The notes under the pieces: generated by a model
What the model saw: the letters and a program-made list of their open reading frames with translations, nothing else
Told to the model about the DNA's origin: nothing
The model's database searches: none
In this document: positions 16,080 to 26,378 of the stretch, piece by piece
Position numbering within the stretch: the stretch's first letter is position 1
Layout: the number at the start of each line of letters is the position of its first letter
Program-made: the position numbers and the translations under genes
From: CAWKPF01 sp963851415
GTDB lineage: Bacteria; Acidobacteriota; Thermoanaerobaculia; Multivoradales; Multivoraceae
Length of the DNA stretch: 64,000 nucleotides
Direction: 5' to 3'
Assembly: GCA_963851415.1 (NCBI GenBank)
Contig: CAWKPF010000002.1
Span: 558,001-622,000 of the forward strand

Positions 16080-19000
16080 CAGGCGACCAGCTGTTCGAGC
16101 GCGCGGACCAGCACGGTCACGAGACCGAGATCGACACCACCCGAGCGGGCCTCTGCGAAGAGACGTTCCACCTCGGCAAACTGATCCCCCTCACTGTCGC
16201 GCCAGTTCTCCACCAACTCCACCGCGTCGGTCTCCTCGATCCGATCTCGCGGCTGAGAATCCAGGACTCGAGCGGCGAGCTTCGCCTGACCCGCAATCAG
16301 GTCCTGGGACATCGACTCCAGGGCCAGGCCTTCCCACGGACCATTGGGATGGAGAGCCCGAGCAGCAAGGAGAATCCCTTCCAGCCCCAGACGCTCACCG
16401 ATCTCGAAGTAGATGCGTGCAGTCGGCGCAACCGGCAGGCCCCGCTCGGCCGCGAGCGGCAGCACATCGAGAGAGGAGGCGAGGCGCTTGGCTCGGGACA
16501 TCTGAGACGCCAACTCCGGATCGACCCCGGCTTCCACCGCGAGTCGAGTCTCGGACTCGATCTCGGCGGCGACCCGAGGGGCGACGAGCCCCGGGAGCTC
16601 GTCGCGCAGGATCCTCGCCGGGGCCCGACAGGAGTGGACCCATCGCACGACACTGCCGTTGCCTTCCTGGCGCAGCAGCCAGGTGGCGCCGTCAGCCAGC
16701 AGGCGACCGCAGTCGTCGAGCATCGCCATCAGGCGGTCGGGCTCGATGTCCTGAGCTTCGACGCGGTTCCACAGTGCATCGACATCGAGAATCTCCCGCG
16801 CTCCGCAGTAGGCGAGAGCGACGTCGTGCTTCGGCCTGCCGCTCTTCTGCGCCAGCTCCTGGGCGAGACCCAGCCCGCCGCGATTGACGATCTCGTTGGA
16901 CAACACGGTGGCCAGGATCTCTGCGCGGAGAGGATGACTGTCCACACTCGGCGAGCTCGCCAGCTGACTCGGAAAGTAGGAGCGCAGGTAGCGCGCCGTG
17001 CACTCGTCCTCGAGCAGAGAGGCGTCTCTCAGGCTTCGAAACAGGTCGATCTTCGCGTAGCCCAGCAGAATCGCCAACTCCGGGCGCACGAAGCTCGACC
17101 CGATGCGACGTCGTTCCTCGAGTGTCTCGTCGGTGGGCAGTTCTTCGAGTTGACGATCGAGTTGACCCTCGCGAGACAGAGTCCGCATCACCCGCCAGAC
17201 CTGCCCCAGAGATCGACCCGGGTAGCGCTCGATCACCGAGAGCGCCTGGTTCTGGAGTAGGTTGTCGCGGAGCACGAGCTGGGCCACCTCCTCCTCCATC
17301 TCACGCAGCAGCCTGTCGCGCTGCTCGCGGTCGAGGCGCCCCTCCGCAATGTCCTGATTGAGCAGGATCTTCAGATTCACCTCGTGATCGGAGGTGTCGA
17401 CTCCGGCAGAGTTGTCGATGAAGTCGGTGTTGATCCGGCACCCCCGGAGTGCGCACTCGACACGACCTCGCTGGGTGAGACCGAGATTGGCCCCCTCGGC
17501 AACGACCGAGGCCCGAACATCGGTGGCATCGATACGCAACGCATCGTTGGCGTGGTCCCCCACCGACTCGTTCGACTCCTCACTCGCCTTGACGTAGGTG
17601 CCGATGCCGCCGAACCAGAGAAGATCGACCTCGGCCCGAAGCAGGGACTGGGCGAGCTCCGAAGGCGTGATCGGTCCTGGTTCCAGACCGAAACGCTCCG
17701 CCACCTGGGGGGTCACCTCGATCGTCTTGGCAGTGCGCGAATAGACCCCGCCTCCCGAAGAGATCTTGGTGCGGTCGTAGTCGTCCCAGCTCGATCGCGG
17801 CAGTGCGAAGAGGCGCTGACGCTCGGCGAAGCTCGCCGCGGCGTCGGGCTCGGGATCGAGGAAGATGTGCTGATGGTTGAACGCACCGACCAGACGGATC
17901 TTGTCGGAGAGGAGCATGCCGTTTCCGAACACATCTCCCGACATGTCGCCGATCCCGACCACCGTGAACTCGTCGGTCTGCGGATCGCGGCCCATGCCGC
18001 GGAAGTGCCAACGCACCGACTCCCAGGCTCCACGAGCCGTGATGCCCATCTTCTTGTGGTCGTAGCCGGTGGACCCGCCGGAGGCAAAAGCGTCGTCCAG
18101 CCAGAAGCCTCGCTCCTGGGCGATCTCGTTCGCGATATCGGAGAACGTCGCGGTCCCCTTGTCTGCCGCCACGACCAGGTACGGATCGTCACCGTCGAAA
18201 CGAACTACGTGATCCGGTGGAACGACCTCTCCATCGACCAGATTGTCGGTCAGATCGAGCAATGCCGAGATCATGGAGCGGTAGGCCGCCACCACCTGAT
18301 CGCGCGCCGCTTCGCTGTCCGAAGGCAAGCGCTTCACGACGAAGCCACCCTTGGCACCCTCTGCCACGATCACCGAGTTCTTGACGCGCTGCGCCTTCAT
18401 CAGGCCCAGGACCTCGGTACGAAAGTCGACTCGCCGATCGGACCAACGGATTCCACCCCTTGAAACCGCGCCCGCACGCAGGTGAACCGCTTCCATCGAG
18501 GGGCTGTGTACCCAGATCTCACACCACGGACGGGGCTCGGGAAGCCCTTTGAGCTCTCTCGAGTCGAGCTTGAAGGCGATATAGGGTTTGGACTTCCCCG
18601 ACTCGTTCAACTGAAAGTAGGTCGTTCGCAGGGTGCTGTCGATCACGTTGAGGAAGCGCCGCAGAATCCGGTCGGTGTCCACATCGGGAACGTCGTCCAG
18701 CGCTGTGCGGATCTCGCGGCGGAGACGCTCACAGGCTTGTTCCCGCGCCGGCATCGACTCCACCTCCTCGGAAGCGAAGAGGTCCGGGTCGAAGCGTGCG
18801 AGAAACAGATCCACCAGGCGTCGCGTGATCGTGGGCTGGGAGTACAGCGCCCGGGTCAGCGTTCCCAGTCCGAAGGGAGCTCGCGCCTGCCGGAGATAGC
18901 GGGCGTAGGCCCGGAGCACCCGGACCTCCTGAGGCGACAGCGCCGCGAAGAGCACCAGCCGATTGAAGCCGTCGTCTTCGAGCTCACCCCGCCAGACGAG

Positions 19001-20899
19001 TCGGAAGAGCTCTTCGAACGCATCGACCCGGTCGAGATCGATCGCCTCGTCGCGAGCCGCCCTCAGACGAAGCTCTCGGACCCAGACCTCGCTCTCGGTC
19101 TCCAACGGGGCTACGGGGTGGGCCCGCTCGAACACCGCTTCGAGTCCCATGTTCTGAAGCATCGGAAGAATGTGCGAGAGCGGACTCAGCCGGTGGCGCG
19201 TGAACACCTTGAGCTCGATCTCCTCCTCGGGCTGGTCCTGGCTACGGTAGACACGCAGCGTCAGGTCGCGCCCGGCGAGCAGGCGCTCGAGAGCCACGAC
19301 GTCGTTCGCCGCCTCCGATGCGTCGAAGTGCTCTCGGTAGCCAGCGGGGAAGGCCTCCTTGTAGCGATGGTGCGCCACCAGCCCCTCGTTCTCTCCGAGG
19401 CGTTCTACCAGGGCCAGCTCCAGGCGTTGACTCCACGACTCGGCCGCTTCGATGAGCCGACGCTCCACCTCAGCCAGATCGAGCGGCGGTAGCCGGCCAG
19501 GAGTGGTCTTGAGGATCATGTGCAGACGCGCCAACGGCGCGTCGGTCAACAGCGTGTAGTGCCGCCGCGCGGTGGCGTCGAAGGCCTCCTCGAGGATCGC
19601 CTGGACTCGCTTGCGCAGATCGGTGTCATACCGCTCTCGTGGAACGTACACCAGACACGAAACGAAGCGCTCGAAAGGGTCGACTCGCACGAGCAGAGCG
19701 ATCTGCTGGCGCTGCTGGAGTTGGAGGATCGAGAGCGCCGTGCTGTCGAGCTCGGGCTGCGTCATCTGGAACAATTCGTCTCGCGGCAGAGACTCGAGAA
19801 TGTGCTGCAGCACCTTCGCATTGTGGCTTCGCTGCGGAAAGTCCAGCGTCTCGATGGTGCGCGCCACGCGCTGGCGGAGGATGGGCACTTCTGACACTCG
19901 AGCCGAATACGAGGCTGAGGTGAAGAGGCCGACGAATGTCACCTCGCCGATCACCTGGCCGCTCTCGTCGAACGACTTCACGGAGATCACGTCCTGGTGT
20001 ACCGGGCGATGGACCCGCGAGACGGCATTGGCCTTGGTGATGCGTACGAGCCGTGCCTCCCGAACGAACTCGCGCACCTCGTCAGGCAGCGTGTCGAGAT
20101 GGCGCATCCCCTCGAAAATGACCCGCGAGTCGTCGCGCAGCGTGCCGAGTCCCCGGTCCGGCACGACCTCGCCGATCACGTCATGACCCTCACCCTCGAA
20201 CCGGTACTCTCGAACGCCCAGGAACGTGAAGTTGTCGTCCTCGAGCCAGCGCAGGAAGGCGATTCCTTCTTCCACTTCCTCGGCAGGGAGGGGCGGGGGA
20301 GCACTCTCGAGACGCTCGATCACGGCCTGGCAGCGGTCACGCATCGCCTGCCAGTCACCGACCGCCGCGCGTACCTCGCCCAGCACCTGTTCCAGGAGGC
20401 CTTCGATCTCCGCGTGACGTGCCTGCGGCCGACGTCGCATGTGAACCTGCATCCACGACTCGGGTTCTCCTTCCTCGGAGTCGAGGTCGTGCAACTCGAC
20501 CAGGCGGCCAAGAGGATCGCGCTCGGCGCGAACGATCGGGTGGATGATCAGACGGATCTCGCAACCCAGACTGGCCAGTGCGGCAGACACCGAGTCGACG
20601 AGAAAAGGCATGTCGTCGTTGACCACCTCGACCAGGGTCTCGTTGGGGCGCCAGTCGTGCTCCTCGAGACTCGGGTTGTAGACCCGCAGCCGGGCCTCGT
20701 TGGGCTTGCGCTGCTGAGCCAACTCCCAGATGCCGCGCGCCGAAGCACAGAGCTCTTCCGCAGAGCCGAAGAGATCCTGATCCGGCACGAGGTCGTAGAA
20801 CACCCGCACGAAGCGCCCGAGGGCCTCTCCCCGCTCGGCGGGAAGGCTCTCCTCGGCTGCTCGAACGACGTCATCCATGCGATCGAAGGTCGTATTCAT
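16079..20899 (-). CDS. NAD-dependent glutamate dehydrogenase, large (about 180 kDa) type
   Basis: 1606 residues from the ATG at 20899, the normal length for GDH-180; the frame stays open upstream to 21400 but that part is not conserved-looking. It deaminates glutamate to 2-oxoglutarate and ammonia, feeding amino acids into the TCA cycle. The N-terminal half carries ACT-like regulatory regions (NETLVEVVNDDMPFLVDSV). The catalytic part holds SRGGIRWSDRRVDFRTEVLG, VKNSVIVAEGAKGGFV and VGIGDMSGDVFGNGMLLS, the hallmark motifs. Its TGA overlaps the ABC ATPase start, which is unusual. The preceding ribosome site is weak. Confidence 0.95.
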   Translation of the reverse strand: MNTTFDRMDDVVRAAEESLPAERGEALGRFVRVFYDLVPDQDLFGSAEELCASARGIWELAQQRKPNEARLRVYNPSLEEHDWRPNETLVEVVNDDMPFLVDSVSAALASLGCEIRLIIHPIVRAERDPLGRLVELHDLDSEEGEPESWMQVHMRRRPQARHAEIEGLLEQVLGEVRAAVGDWQAMRDRCQAVIERLESAPPPLPAEEVEEGIAFLRWLEDDNFTFLGVREYRFEGEGHDVIGEVVPDRGLGTLRDDSRVIFEGMRHLDTLPDEVREFVREARLVRITKANAVSRVHRPVHQDVISVKSFDESGQVIGEVTFVGLFTSASYSARVSEVPILRQRVARTIETLDFPQRSHNAKVLQHILESLPRDELFQMTQPELDSTALSILQLQQRQQIALLVRVDPFERFVSCLVYVPRERYDTDLRKRVQAILEEAFDATARRHYTLLTDAPLARLHMILKTTPGRLPPLDLAEVERRLIEAAESWSQRLELALVERLGENEGLVAHHRYKEAFPAGYREHFDASEAANDVVALERLLAGRDLTLRVYRSQDQPEEEIELKVFTRHRLSPLSHILPMLQNMGLEAVFERAHPVAPLETESEVWVRELRLRAARDEAIDLDRVDAFEELFRLVWRGELEDDGFNRLVLFAALSPQEVRVLRAYARYLRQARAPFGLGTLTRALYSQPTITRRLVDLFLARFDPDLFASEEVESMPAREQACERLRREIRTALDDVPDVDTDRILRRFLNVIDSTLRTTYFQLNESGKSKPYIAFKLDSRELKGLPEPRPWCEIWVHSPSMEAVHLRAGAVSRGGIRWSDRRVDFRTEVLGLMKAQRVKNSVIVAEGAKGGFVVKRLPSDSEAARDQVVAAYRSMISALLDLTDNLVDGEVVPPDHVVRFDGDDPYLVVAADKGTATFSDIANEIAQERGFWLDDAFASGGSTGYDHKKMGITARGAWESVRWHFRGMGRDPQTDEFTVVGIGDMSGDVFGNGMLLSDKIRLVGAFNHQHIFLDPEPDAAASFAERQRLFALPRSSWDDYDRTKISSGGGVYSRTAKTIEVTPQVAERFGLEPGPITPSELAQSLLRAEVDLLWFGGIGTYVKASEESNESVGDHANDALRIDATDVRASVVAEGANLGLTQRGRVECALRGCRINTDFIDNSAGVDTSDHEVNLKILLNQDIAEGRLDREQRDRLLREMEEEVAQLVLRDNLLQNQALSVIERYPGRSLGQVWRVMRTLSREGQLDRQLEELPTDETLEERRRIGSSFVRPELAILLGYAKIDLFRSLRDASLLEDECTARYLRSYFPSQLASSPSVDSHPLRAEILATVLSNEIVNRGGLGLAQELAQKSGRPKHDVALAYCGAREILDVDALWNRVEAQDIEPDRLMAMLDDCGRLLADGATWLLRQEGNGSVVRWVHSCRAPARILRDELPGLVAPRVAAEIESETRLAVEAGVDPELASQMSRAKRLASSLDVLPLAAERGLPVAPTARIYFEIGERLGLEGILLAARALHPNGPWEGLALESMSQDLIAGQAKLAARVLDSQPRDRIEETDAVELVENWRDSEGDQFAEVERLFAEARSGGVDLGLVTVLVRALEQLVA

Positions 20900-21045
20900 G
20901 GAGTCAATCCGGGACGCGTGCCGCTGAAGTGATGCTGGTGGAATCTGGACCCGGGATGGACGGCCGGGGTGGAACGCCGAAGAGATGGGCCACCCGGAGG
21001 CCTCGGGAGAGCCTAACCCAACCGTGGCGGCGCGCCAACCAGAGA

Positions 21046-23736
21046 TCAGTGCACTGGAAACGACGGGACGGCCAGCACTCGAGCCGTTTGCTCCTGACGG
21101 TTGCCGTCGACTTCGAGCACGACTCGATACTCCCCGGGGTCGATCTTTCCTTCGGCGGTGTTCCACCGCACCCGCACCAGCGGGCCCCGAGCGCCTTCGG
21201 CCTCCCCGCCCTTCGGGGCCTCCGGAATCGTCAGTTCTGCGACTTCCGTGTCGTCTGAGGCGATCACCGAGAGACGCGCGGCCGAGCGCCGCTCCGGAGC
21301 CAACCACAGCCAGATGGAGAGACCGTCCGGCTCGTTGGAAGTCGCCAGGTGCCGGTCCCCGTAGAGTTGGTAGGCACCCCAGTCGGCACGCTCGCTCCAC
21401 TGCGACGGTTTGGGCTCGATGGGAAGCAGCACCGGACCGTCGGGGGTCTCCGGTAGCTGACGCAGCGCCCAGACATCACCCACCCAGACCCCACGACCGT
21501 AGGTCCCCACGACCAGATCGGCCTCGACCGCGTGGACCAGCAGATCGCGTACCGGAACCGGCGGCAGGTGCCGCGCCATCGAGGCCCAGGAGTCGCCGGC
21601 GTCGAGGCTCACGAACACCCCGTGATCGGTGCCGACGAAGAGCAGGCGCGGGTTCACCGCATCCTCGGCAACCACGTTGACCGGTCCTTCGGGCAGATGA
21701 CGGCCCAGATCGGACCAACTCTCGCCCCCGTCGTCGCTGCGAAACAGATAGGGCGAGAAGTCGTCGCGGCGGTAGCCGCTCTTGGCCACGTACACCCGAT
21801 CGCTCTCGTGCACCGACGGCAACACCCGGCTCACCCAGCGGTCCCGCGGGGCACCGGCTGCGGACAGCCGATCGGTCAGCTCGAGCCACTCCTCGCCGCC
21901 GTCCGGGGTGACATGCACGCGGCCGTCATCGGTGCCGACCCACACTTCTCCAGCGGTTCGCGGGGACTCCGCAAGGGTGGTGATCGCGCAGTAGCGCACT
22001 GCGCCCACGGCCGAACAACGCTCGGGATAGGCGCCCGAGAGATCGGGACTTCGCTCCTCCCAGGTGTCACCGCGATCGTCGGAGCGCAACAACTTCTGCG
22101 ATCCCGTCCACAGCACTCGCGAGTCGTGGGGAGAGAGCTGGATCGGAGTCGTCCAGGTGAAGCGGTACGGATCCTCACCCTCGCCGGCTCTGGGCATGAT
22201 CTCGACGCGCGTTCCCAGGTGCTGGTCGAGTCGTTTGTGGAATCCGAACTGAGTGGTCGAGTAGTGATAGCGCCCGTCGGGAGAGACCTGGCTGTACATC
22301 CCGTCCCAGTGGCCCACGATCACCCAGTCCTCCAGAGTCACCGCGCCCGAGAAACTGTTGACGGGGCCCTTCCACACCTCGTGATCCTGGAGCCCGACGT
22401 AGAGGTTGTAGGGAAGCTCGCTATCGACGGCCAGGGCGTAGGTCTCGCCCAGCGGAAGGTGATAGAGGTGATCCGCCGTGACGCCCCCGTCGTAGCTGAC
22501 GAACACGCCGCCGTCGCTGCCCAGGATGAGACGCCGAGGGTCCCGGGGGTCCACCCACAGCGCCCGAACGTCTCCGAAGATCTTGGAGAACAGGGTCTCG
22601 GCCGGCCACTTCAGATCGCGCCAGCTGCGTCCCCCGTCCACCGAGCTGATCAGGGTCTCCGAGGTGACATAGAGCTTGTCGGGGTCCTGAGGGTCGACCC
22701 GCAGTTGATTGAAGGAATAGGCCGCTTTCGAGCCCACGTCGTCCTCCGGCGCACTGGCTCGCCGCCAGCTCTCCCCGCCATCGTCACTGCGGTAGACGGC
22801 GCTCCCCCGGGGGCGATCCCGAACCTCTCTCCCAGCCTCTCGATCTGCCTCGGCCTCTTGCGTCGTGGGTGGACGCAGCGCTGCATCCTCGATCACCGCG
22901 TAGAGGATGTCGGGGTCAGCGAGATGCACGTCGAGACCGATGCGACCGATCTCACCCGTGGGAAGTCCCCGCGTGACACGACGCCAGCTCTGACCGCCGT
23001 CCCGTGACTTGTAGATCCCCGAGCCTGGCCCGCCCGCGTCGAACCCCCAGGGCCAGCGCCGCTTCTCGTAGGCCGCAGCCCACAGGACATTCGGATCTTC
23101 CGGGTGTATGGCGAGGTCAACGGCACCGATTCCCGGACCGAGGTCGAGGGAGTGACTCCAGCTCTCTCCTCCATCGCTGGTCTTGAAGACCCCGCGCTGC
23201 GAGTTCTCGGAGAACAGATGTCCCAGCGCCGCCACCCACGCCGTTGCCGGGTCCTCGGGATGAACCACGATGCGCGCAATGTGGTGGCTGTCCTCGAGAC
23301 CCACCCGATCGAAAGTCATCCCGCCATCGACCGAGCGGAACACTCCGGCGCCAGAGTAGGAGCTGCGAGCGTTCGCTGCGTCGCCCGCACCGACCCAGAC
23401 CACTCGAGAGTCCGACGGCGCCAGCGTCACATCGCCGACCGCACTGACCCCGTACTCGTCCAGCAGCGGTTCGAAGGTGGTGCCGTTGTTCGTGGTCTTC
23501 CACACGCCACCGTTACGGGCGGCGACGTAGAAGGTGTAGAGGTGCTCCCGGGTCGGGCCATCGGGCACCGCGATGTCGGTGATCCAGGAGCCTGCACGGA
23601 AGGGCCCCAGGTTTCGGAACGCCAACGGCTCCAGGAGCAACTCCGGCGAAGTCTCGGTACCCTGCGCAAGGGTGCTCCCGGCAACCCCCGACCCTGCCGA
23701 GAGAGCAACGATCGCAGCCAGCGTGAACGACTTCAT
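21046..23736 (-). CDS. Secreted BNR/sortilin-like beta-propeller protein
   Basis: 896 residues with a signal peptide (KSFTLAAIVALSAGSGVAGS). The body carries repeated propeller blades with the BNR/VPS10 signature: GVFRSVDGGMTFDRVG, GVFKTSDGGESWSHS, GIYKSRDGGQSWRRV, AVYRSDDGGESWRRA, SSVDGGRSWRDL, LLRSDDRGDTWEERS and LFRSDDGGESWSDLG. The C-terminal 100 residues form a separate beta-rich domain. Acidobacteriota and Bacteroidota carry many such 'glycosyl hydrolase-like' proteins. No catalytic residues can be assigned, so enzyme activity should not be assumed; extracellular binding or degradation is plausible. It is 97 bases downstream of the orphan permease gene. Confidence 0.85.
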   Translation of the reverse strand: MKSFTLAAIVALSAGSGVAGSTLAQGTETSPELLLEPLAFRNLGPFRAGSWITDIAVPDGPTREHLYTFYVAARNGGVWKTTNNGTTFEPLLDEYGVSAVGDVTLAPSDSRVVWVGAGDAANARSSYSGAGVFRSVDGGMTFDRVGLEDSHHIARIVVHPEDPATAWVAALGHLFSENSQRGVFKTSDGGESWSHSLDLGPGIGAVDLAIHPEDPNVLWAAAYEKRRWPWGFDAGGPGSGIYKSRDGGQSWRRVTRGLPTGEIGRIGLDVHLADPDILYAVIEDAALRPPTTQEAEADREAGREVRDRPRGSAVYRSDDGGESWRRASAPEDDVGSKAAYSFNQLRVDPQDPDKLYVTSETLISSVDGGRSWRDLKWPAETLFSKIFGDVRALWVDPRDPRRLILGSDGGVFVSYDGGVTADHLYHLPLGETYALAVDSELPYNLYVGLQDHEVWKGPVNSFSGAVTLEDWVIVGHWDGMYSQVSPDGRYHYSTTQFGFHKRLDQHLGTRVEIMPRAGEGEDPYRFTWTTPIQLSPHDSRVLWTGSQKLLRSDDRGDTWEERSPDLSGAYPERCSAVGAVRYCAITTLAESPRTAGEVWVGTDDGRVHVTPDGGEEWLELTDRLSAAGAPRDRWVSRVLPSVHESDRVYVAKSGYRRDDFSPYLFRSDDGGESWSDLGRHLPEGPVNVVAEDAVNPRLLFVGTDHGVFVSLDAGDSWASMARHLPPVPVRDLLVHAVEADLVVGTYGRGVWVGDVWALRQLPETPDGPVLLPIEPKPSQWSERADWGAYQLYGDRHLATSNEPDGLSIWLWLAPERRSAARLSVIASDDTEVAELTIPEAPKGGEAEGARGPLVRVRWNTAEGKIDPGEYRVVLEVDGNRQEQTARVLAVPSFPVH

Positions 23737-23789
23737 GGAGTCGGATTCTAGGGCACGATCGCCTTCGAGGCTCGGCTCTCGAGCGCAGC

Positions 23790-23808
23790 CCCTGGATCAC
23801 CCCCAGGG
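23790..23808 (-). terminator. Short GC hairpin between permease and propeller genes
   Basis: CCCTGG and CCAGGG form a 6-bp stem with a 7-base loop, in the 97-base gap after the minus-strand permease gene. There is no T-run after it on the minus strand, so it is a weak terminator candidate only. Confidence 0.25.
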
Positions 23809-23833
23809 ACCGGCCTGGGAGAAGCGTCGGGCC

Positions 23834-26248
23834 TCAGTCCTGACGCAAGGCTTCGATCGGATCGATCCGCACCGCTCTTCGAGCCGGCAGCCAACAGGCC
23901 AGAGCAGCCACCGCCAGCAGGATCGCGGGGGTGGCCAGGAACGCGACCGGGTCGAGCGCGTCCACTCCGAAGAGCAGGGACTGGAGGAAACGTGTGAGGA
24001 CGAAGGAGAGCACGAGACCGATGACCAGACCGACGGCCACCAGGGAGAGCCCCTGGCTCAGCACCATGCGAACGATGTCCCCTCGCCGGGCACCCAGGGC
24101 GTTGCGGATGCCGAACTCGTGGACGCGCTGGCTCACCGAGTAGCGAATCACTCCGTAGAGACCCATTGCCGCCAGGAGCAGCGCTCCGACACCCAGTGCT
24201 CCGAGACCACCGATCCCGATCATCCAGGCTGCGAGCCAGGTGTCGATCACCTGATCCATGCTGCGTACGTTCTCGATCGGCTGCGCTGAGTCCACGGCAG
24301 CGACAGCCGCCTCTACCCCCGCCCGAGCCGCGAGCGGCTCGCCGGAGGTGCGCACCATCACGAAGCGTCGCCGCGTAGAAACCTGGCTCTGCGGGTAGAA
24401 CACCATCATCGGCGTCTCTTCGTCGAGCTCGTAGTAGAGAGTGTTCGCGGCCACTCCGACTACCTCGCGCCATGCCTCGCGGATCTGGATCCGCTTCCCG
24501 ATCGCACTCTCGTTCGGCCACATTCGATCGGCGAAGAGCCGATTCACCATCACGACCGGTGGGGCCTCTGCGTTGTCACGCTGATCGAAGCCTCTTCCCT
24601 CGAGGATCGGAATCGACGCCGTCTCGAACCACTCGGGGGTGATCCAGACCGTGTTGGCGAAGAGCTGATCGTCCGGCGCGACCTCCCGGCCCTCGACCTC
24701 GAATGCGGCACCCATCGACTCGTGGTTGAGTGGCAGCGGGTAGATCGTGGACACGCTCTCGACTCCCGGTACTGCCCGGACCCGGTCCATGGCATCGTCG
24801 AAGTACTGCCTCTCCTGCGGGTCGGTCGCGTACTTCGAGTCGGGCAAAGTGACTTCGAGGGTCAGCAAGCGGTCGGTCTGGAAACCGAGATCCACCGCAC
24901 GCAGCGAAAGAAAGGTCTTGGCCATGAGAACCGAGCCGGAGACCAGCAGCACCGCCAGCGTGACCTGGGCCACGACCAGCGCGTTGCTCATCCGGCGACG
25001 GCGCAGACTGCCCGTGGCTCCTCGAGCCCCCTCCTTCATCGCTCCCGCGAGATCCAGCCGGGTCGACTGCAGAGCGGGAGCGAGCCCGAAGACGAGCGTG
25101 CACAAGACCGCGATGAGCAGGGCGAAGACGAAGGCCGCTGCGTCTACCTCGATGTCACCCACCCGGTAGAGCTCGCCCGGAAAGTTCTGATTGAAGCCCC
25201 GGGCGAGACCCGCGGCGAGGACGACTCCGAGAGCGGCGCCGACCAGCGCGAGGAGACCGCTCTCCGTGAGGAGCTGGCCCAGAAGCTGCCGGCGGCTCGC
25301 CCCGAGAGTCAGCCGAAAGGCCATCTCGTGAGAACGCTCGGCCCCGCGCGCCAACATCAGGTTTCCCAGGTTGGCACACACGATCAGGATCACGAACAGG
25401 ATGGCGACCAGCAGAGCGGGAAAAACCACCGCGAACATGTCGTAGGTGAAGAGCAGCTGTGATCGTAGACCGACGATGTTGGCGCCCTTCTGTTCGTTAC
25501 TCTCGGGATACTCCTGCTCGAGGTTCTCCATCAAGGTGTCCAGCTCGGTCTGCGCGGTCTGCGCATCGGCACCCGCTGCGAGGCGGCCCACCACCAGAAG
25601 GGGGCCGTTGACCCCACGATCCTCACGATACGGCGAGATCGCCAGAGGCAGGTACACGTCCATTCTGTTGAACGGGAACACGAATCTCTCGGGCAGGACT
25701 CCGATGACCGTGTAGAGCTCCCCATCGAGCACCAGGGACTTGCCGACCGCGTCGGGCGCTTGCCCGAAGTGACGGCGCCAGAACCCGTGACTGAGCAAAG
25801 CCACCCTGGCCCCACCGACCTCCCCCTCCTCCTCGGAGAAGCCACGGCCGAGCTCAGGGGCCACTCCCAGGACCTCGAGCAGGTTGGGGGTCATCCAGGT
25901 CACATCGAGAGTCGTCGTCGCCTCGGTACCGTCGGTACGCAGGACCTGACCTCCATAGAAGTAGCCACCGAGGTCGTCGAAGCGCTCCGAGCTTCGCCGC
26001 AGGTCTTCGTAGTTCGGGACCGACATCCTCAAGGTGTCGAAGCCGATCTTGCCGTCGGTCTGCCAGACGTGGACCAGCTGATCGGGCTCGGCAAAGGGGA
26101 GTGGGCGAAGGAAGAAGGCGTTGACCAGGCTGAAGACCACGGTGATCAGAGCGATGCCGCCACCGAGGGTCACTACGCCGATCAGGGTGAAGCCCGGGCT
26201 GCGCCTCATCATGCGAAGCGCGAAGCGCAAGTTCTGGATGAGCGCCAT
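23834..26248 (-). CDS. Orphan ABC permease of the acidobacterial duplicated (ADOP) type
   Basis: 804 residues. The N-terminus RNLRFALRMMRRSPGFTLIG is the ADOP/MacB permease signature. A first helix, a MacB-PCD periplasmic domain (to about residue 275), three helices (VFPALLVAILFVILIVCANL onward), a second copy of helix plus periplasmic domain, and three C-terminal helices follow, ending ARRAVRIDPIEALRQD. No ATPase gene is adjacent, as is usual for this group. It probably depends on an ATPase encoded elsewhere. Function in export of peptides or small molecules is inferred from MacB. Divergent from the PilZ-like gene. Confidence 0.9.
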   Translation of the reverse strand: MALIQNLRFALRMMRRSPGFTLIGVVTLGGGIALITVVFSLVNAFFLRPLPFAEPDQLVHVWQTDGKIGFDTLRMSVPNYEDLRRSSERFDDLGGYFYGGQVLRTDGTEATTTLDVTWMTPNLLEVLGVAPELGRGFSEEEGEVGGARVALLSHGFWRRHFGQAPDAVGKSLVLDGELYTVIGVLPERFVFPFNRMDVYLPLAISPYREDRGVNGPLLVVGRLAAGADAQTAQTELDTLMENLEQEYPESNEQKGANIVGLRSQLLFTYDMFAVVFPALLVAILFVILIVCANLGNLMLARGAERSHEMAFRLTLGASRRQLLGQLLTESGLLALVGAALGVVLAAGLARGFNQNFPGELYRVGDIEVDAAAFVFALLIAVLCTLVFGLAPALQSTRLDLAGAMKEGARGATGSLRRRRMSNALVVAQVTLAVLLVSGSVLMAKTFLSLRAVDLGFQTDRLLTLEVTLPDSKYATDPQERQYFDDAMDRVRAVPGVESVSTIYPLPLNHESMGAAFEVEGREVAPDDQLFANTVWITPEWFETASIPILEGRGFDQRDNAEAPPVVMVNRLFADRMWPNESAIGKRIQIREAWREVVGVAANTLYYELDEETPMMVFYPQSQVSTRRRFVMVRTSGEPLAARAGVEAAVAAVDSAQPIENVRSMDQVIDTWLAAWMIGIGGLGALGVGALLLAAMGLYGVIRYSVSQRVHEFGIRNALGARRGDIVRMVLSQGLSLVAVGLVIGLVLSFVLTRFLQSLLFGVDALDPVAFLATPAILLAVAALACWLPARRAVRIDPIEALRQD

Positions 26249-26378
26249 TTGGATGTCTCCTTCGCCCTGCTTCGCCTCTCGGCCGAAGCTTCATCGTTGT
26301 GGGTAACGAGGTTTTCCTGCTTCAGGATACGGAAGTCCGTCCCATCGGTTGCACTCGGCAGGGCATAATCGGGGTCCC

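Noticed and set aside
16052..18463. Two plus-strand ORFs over the glutamate dehydrogenase gene
   Set aside because: Antisense to a clear 1606-residue enzyme; no recognisable domain.
20900..21400. Upstream in-frame extension of glutamate dehydrogenase
   Set aside because: Low-complexity Arg/Gly-rich reading; the enzyme's normal N-terminus begins at the ATG at 20899.
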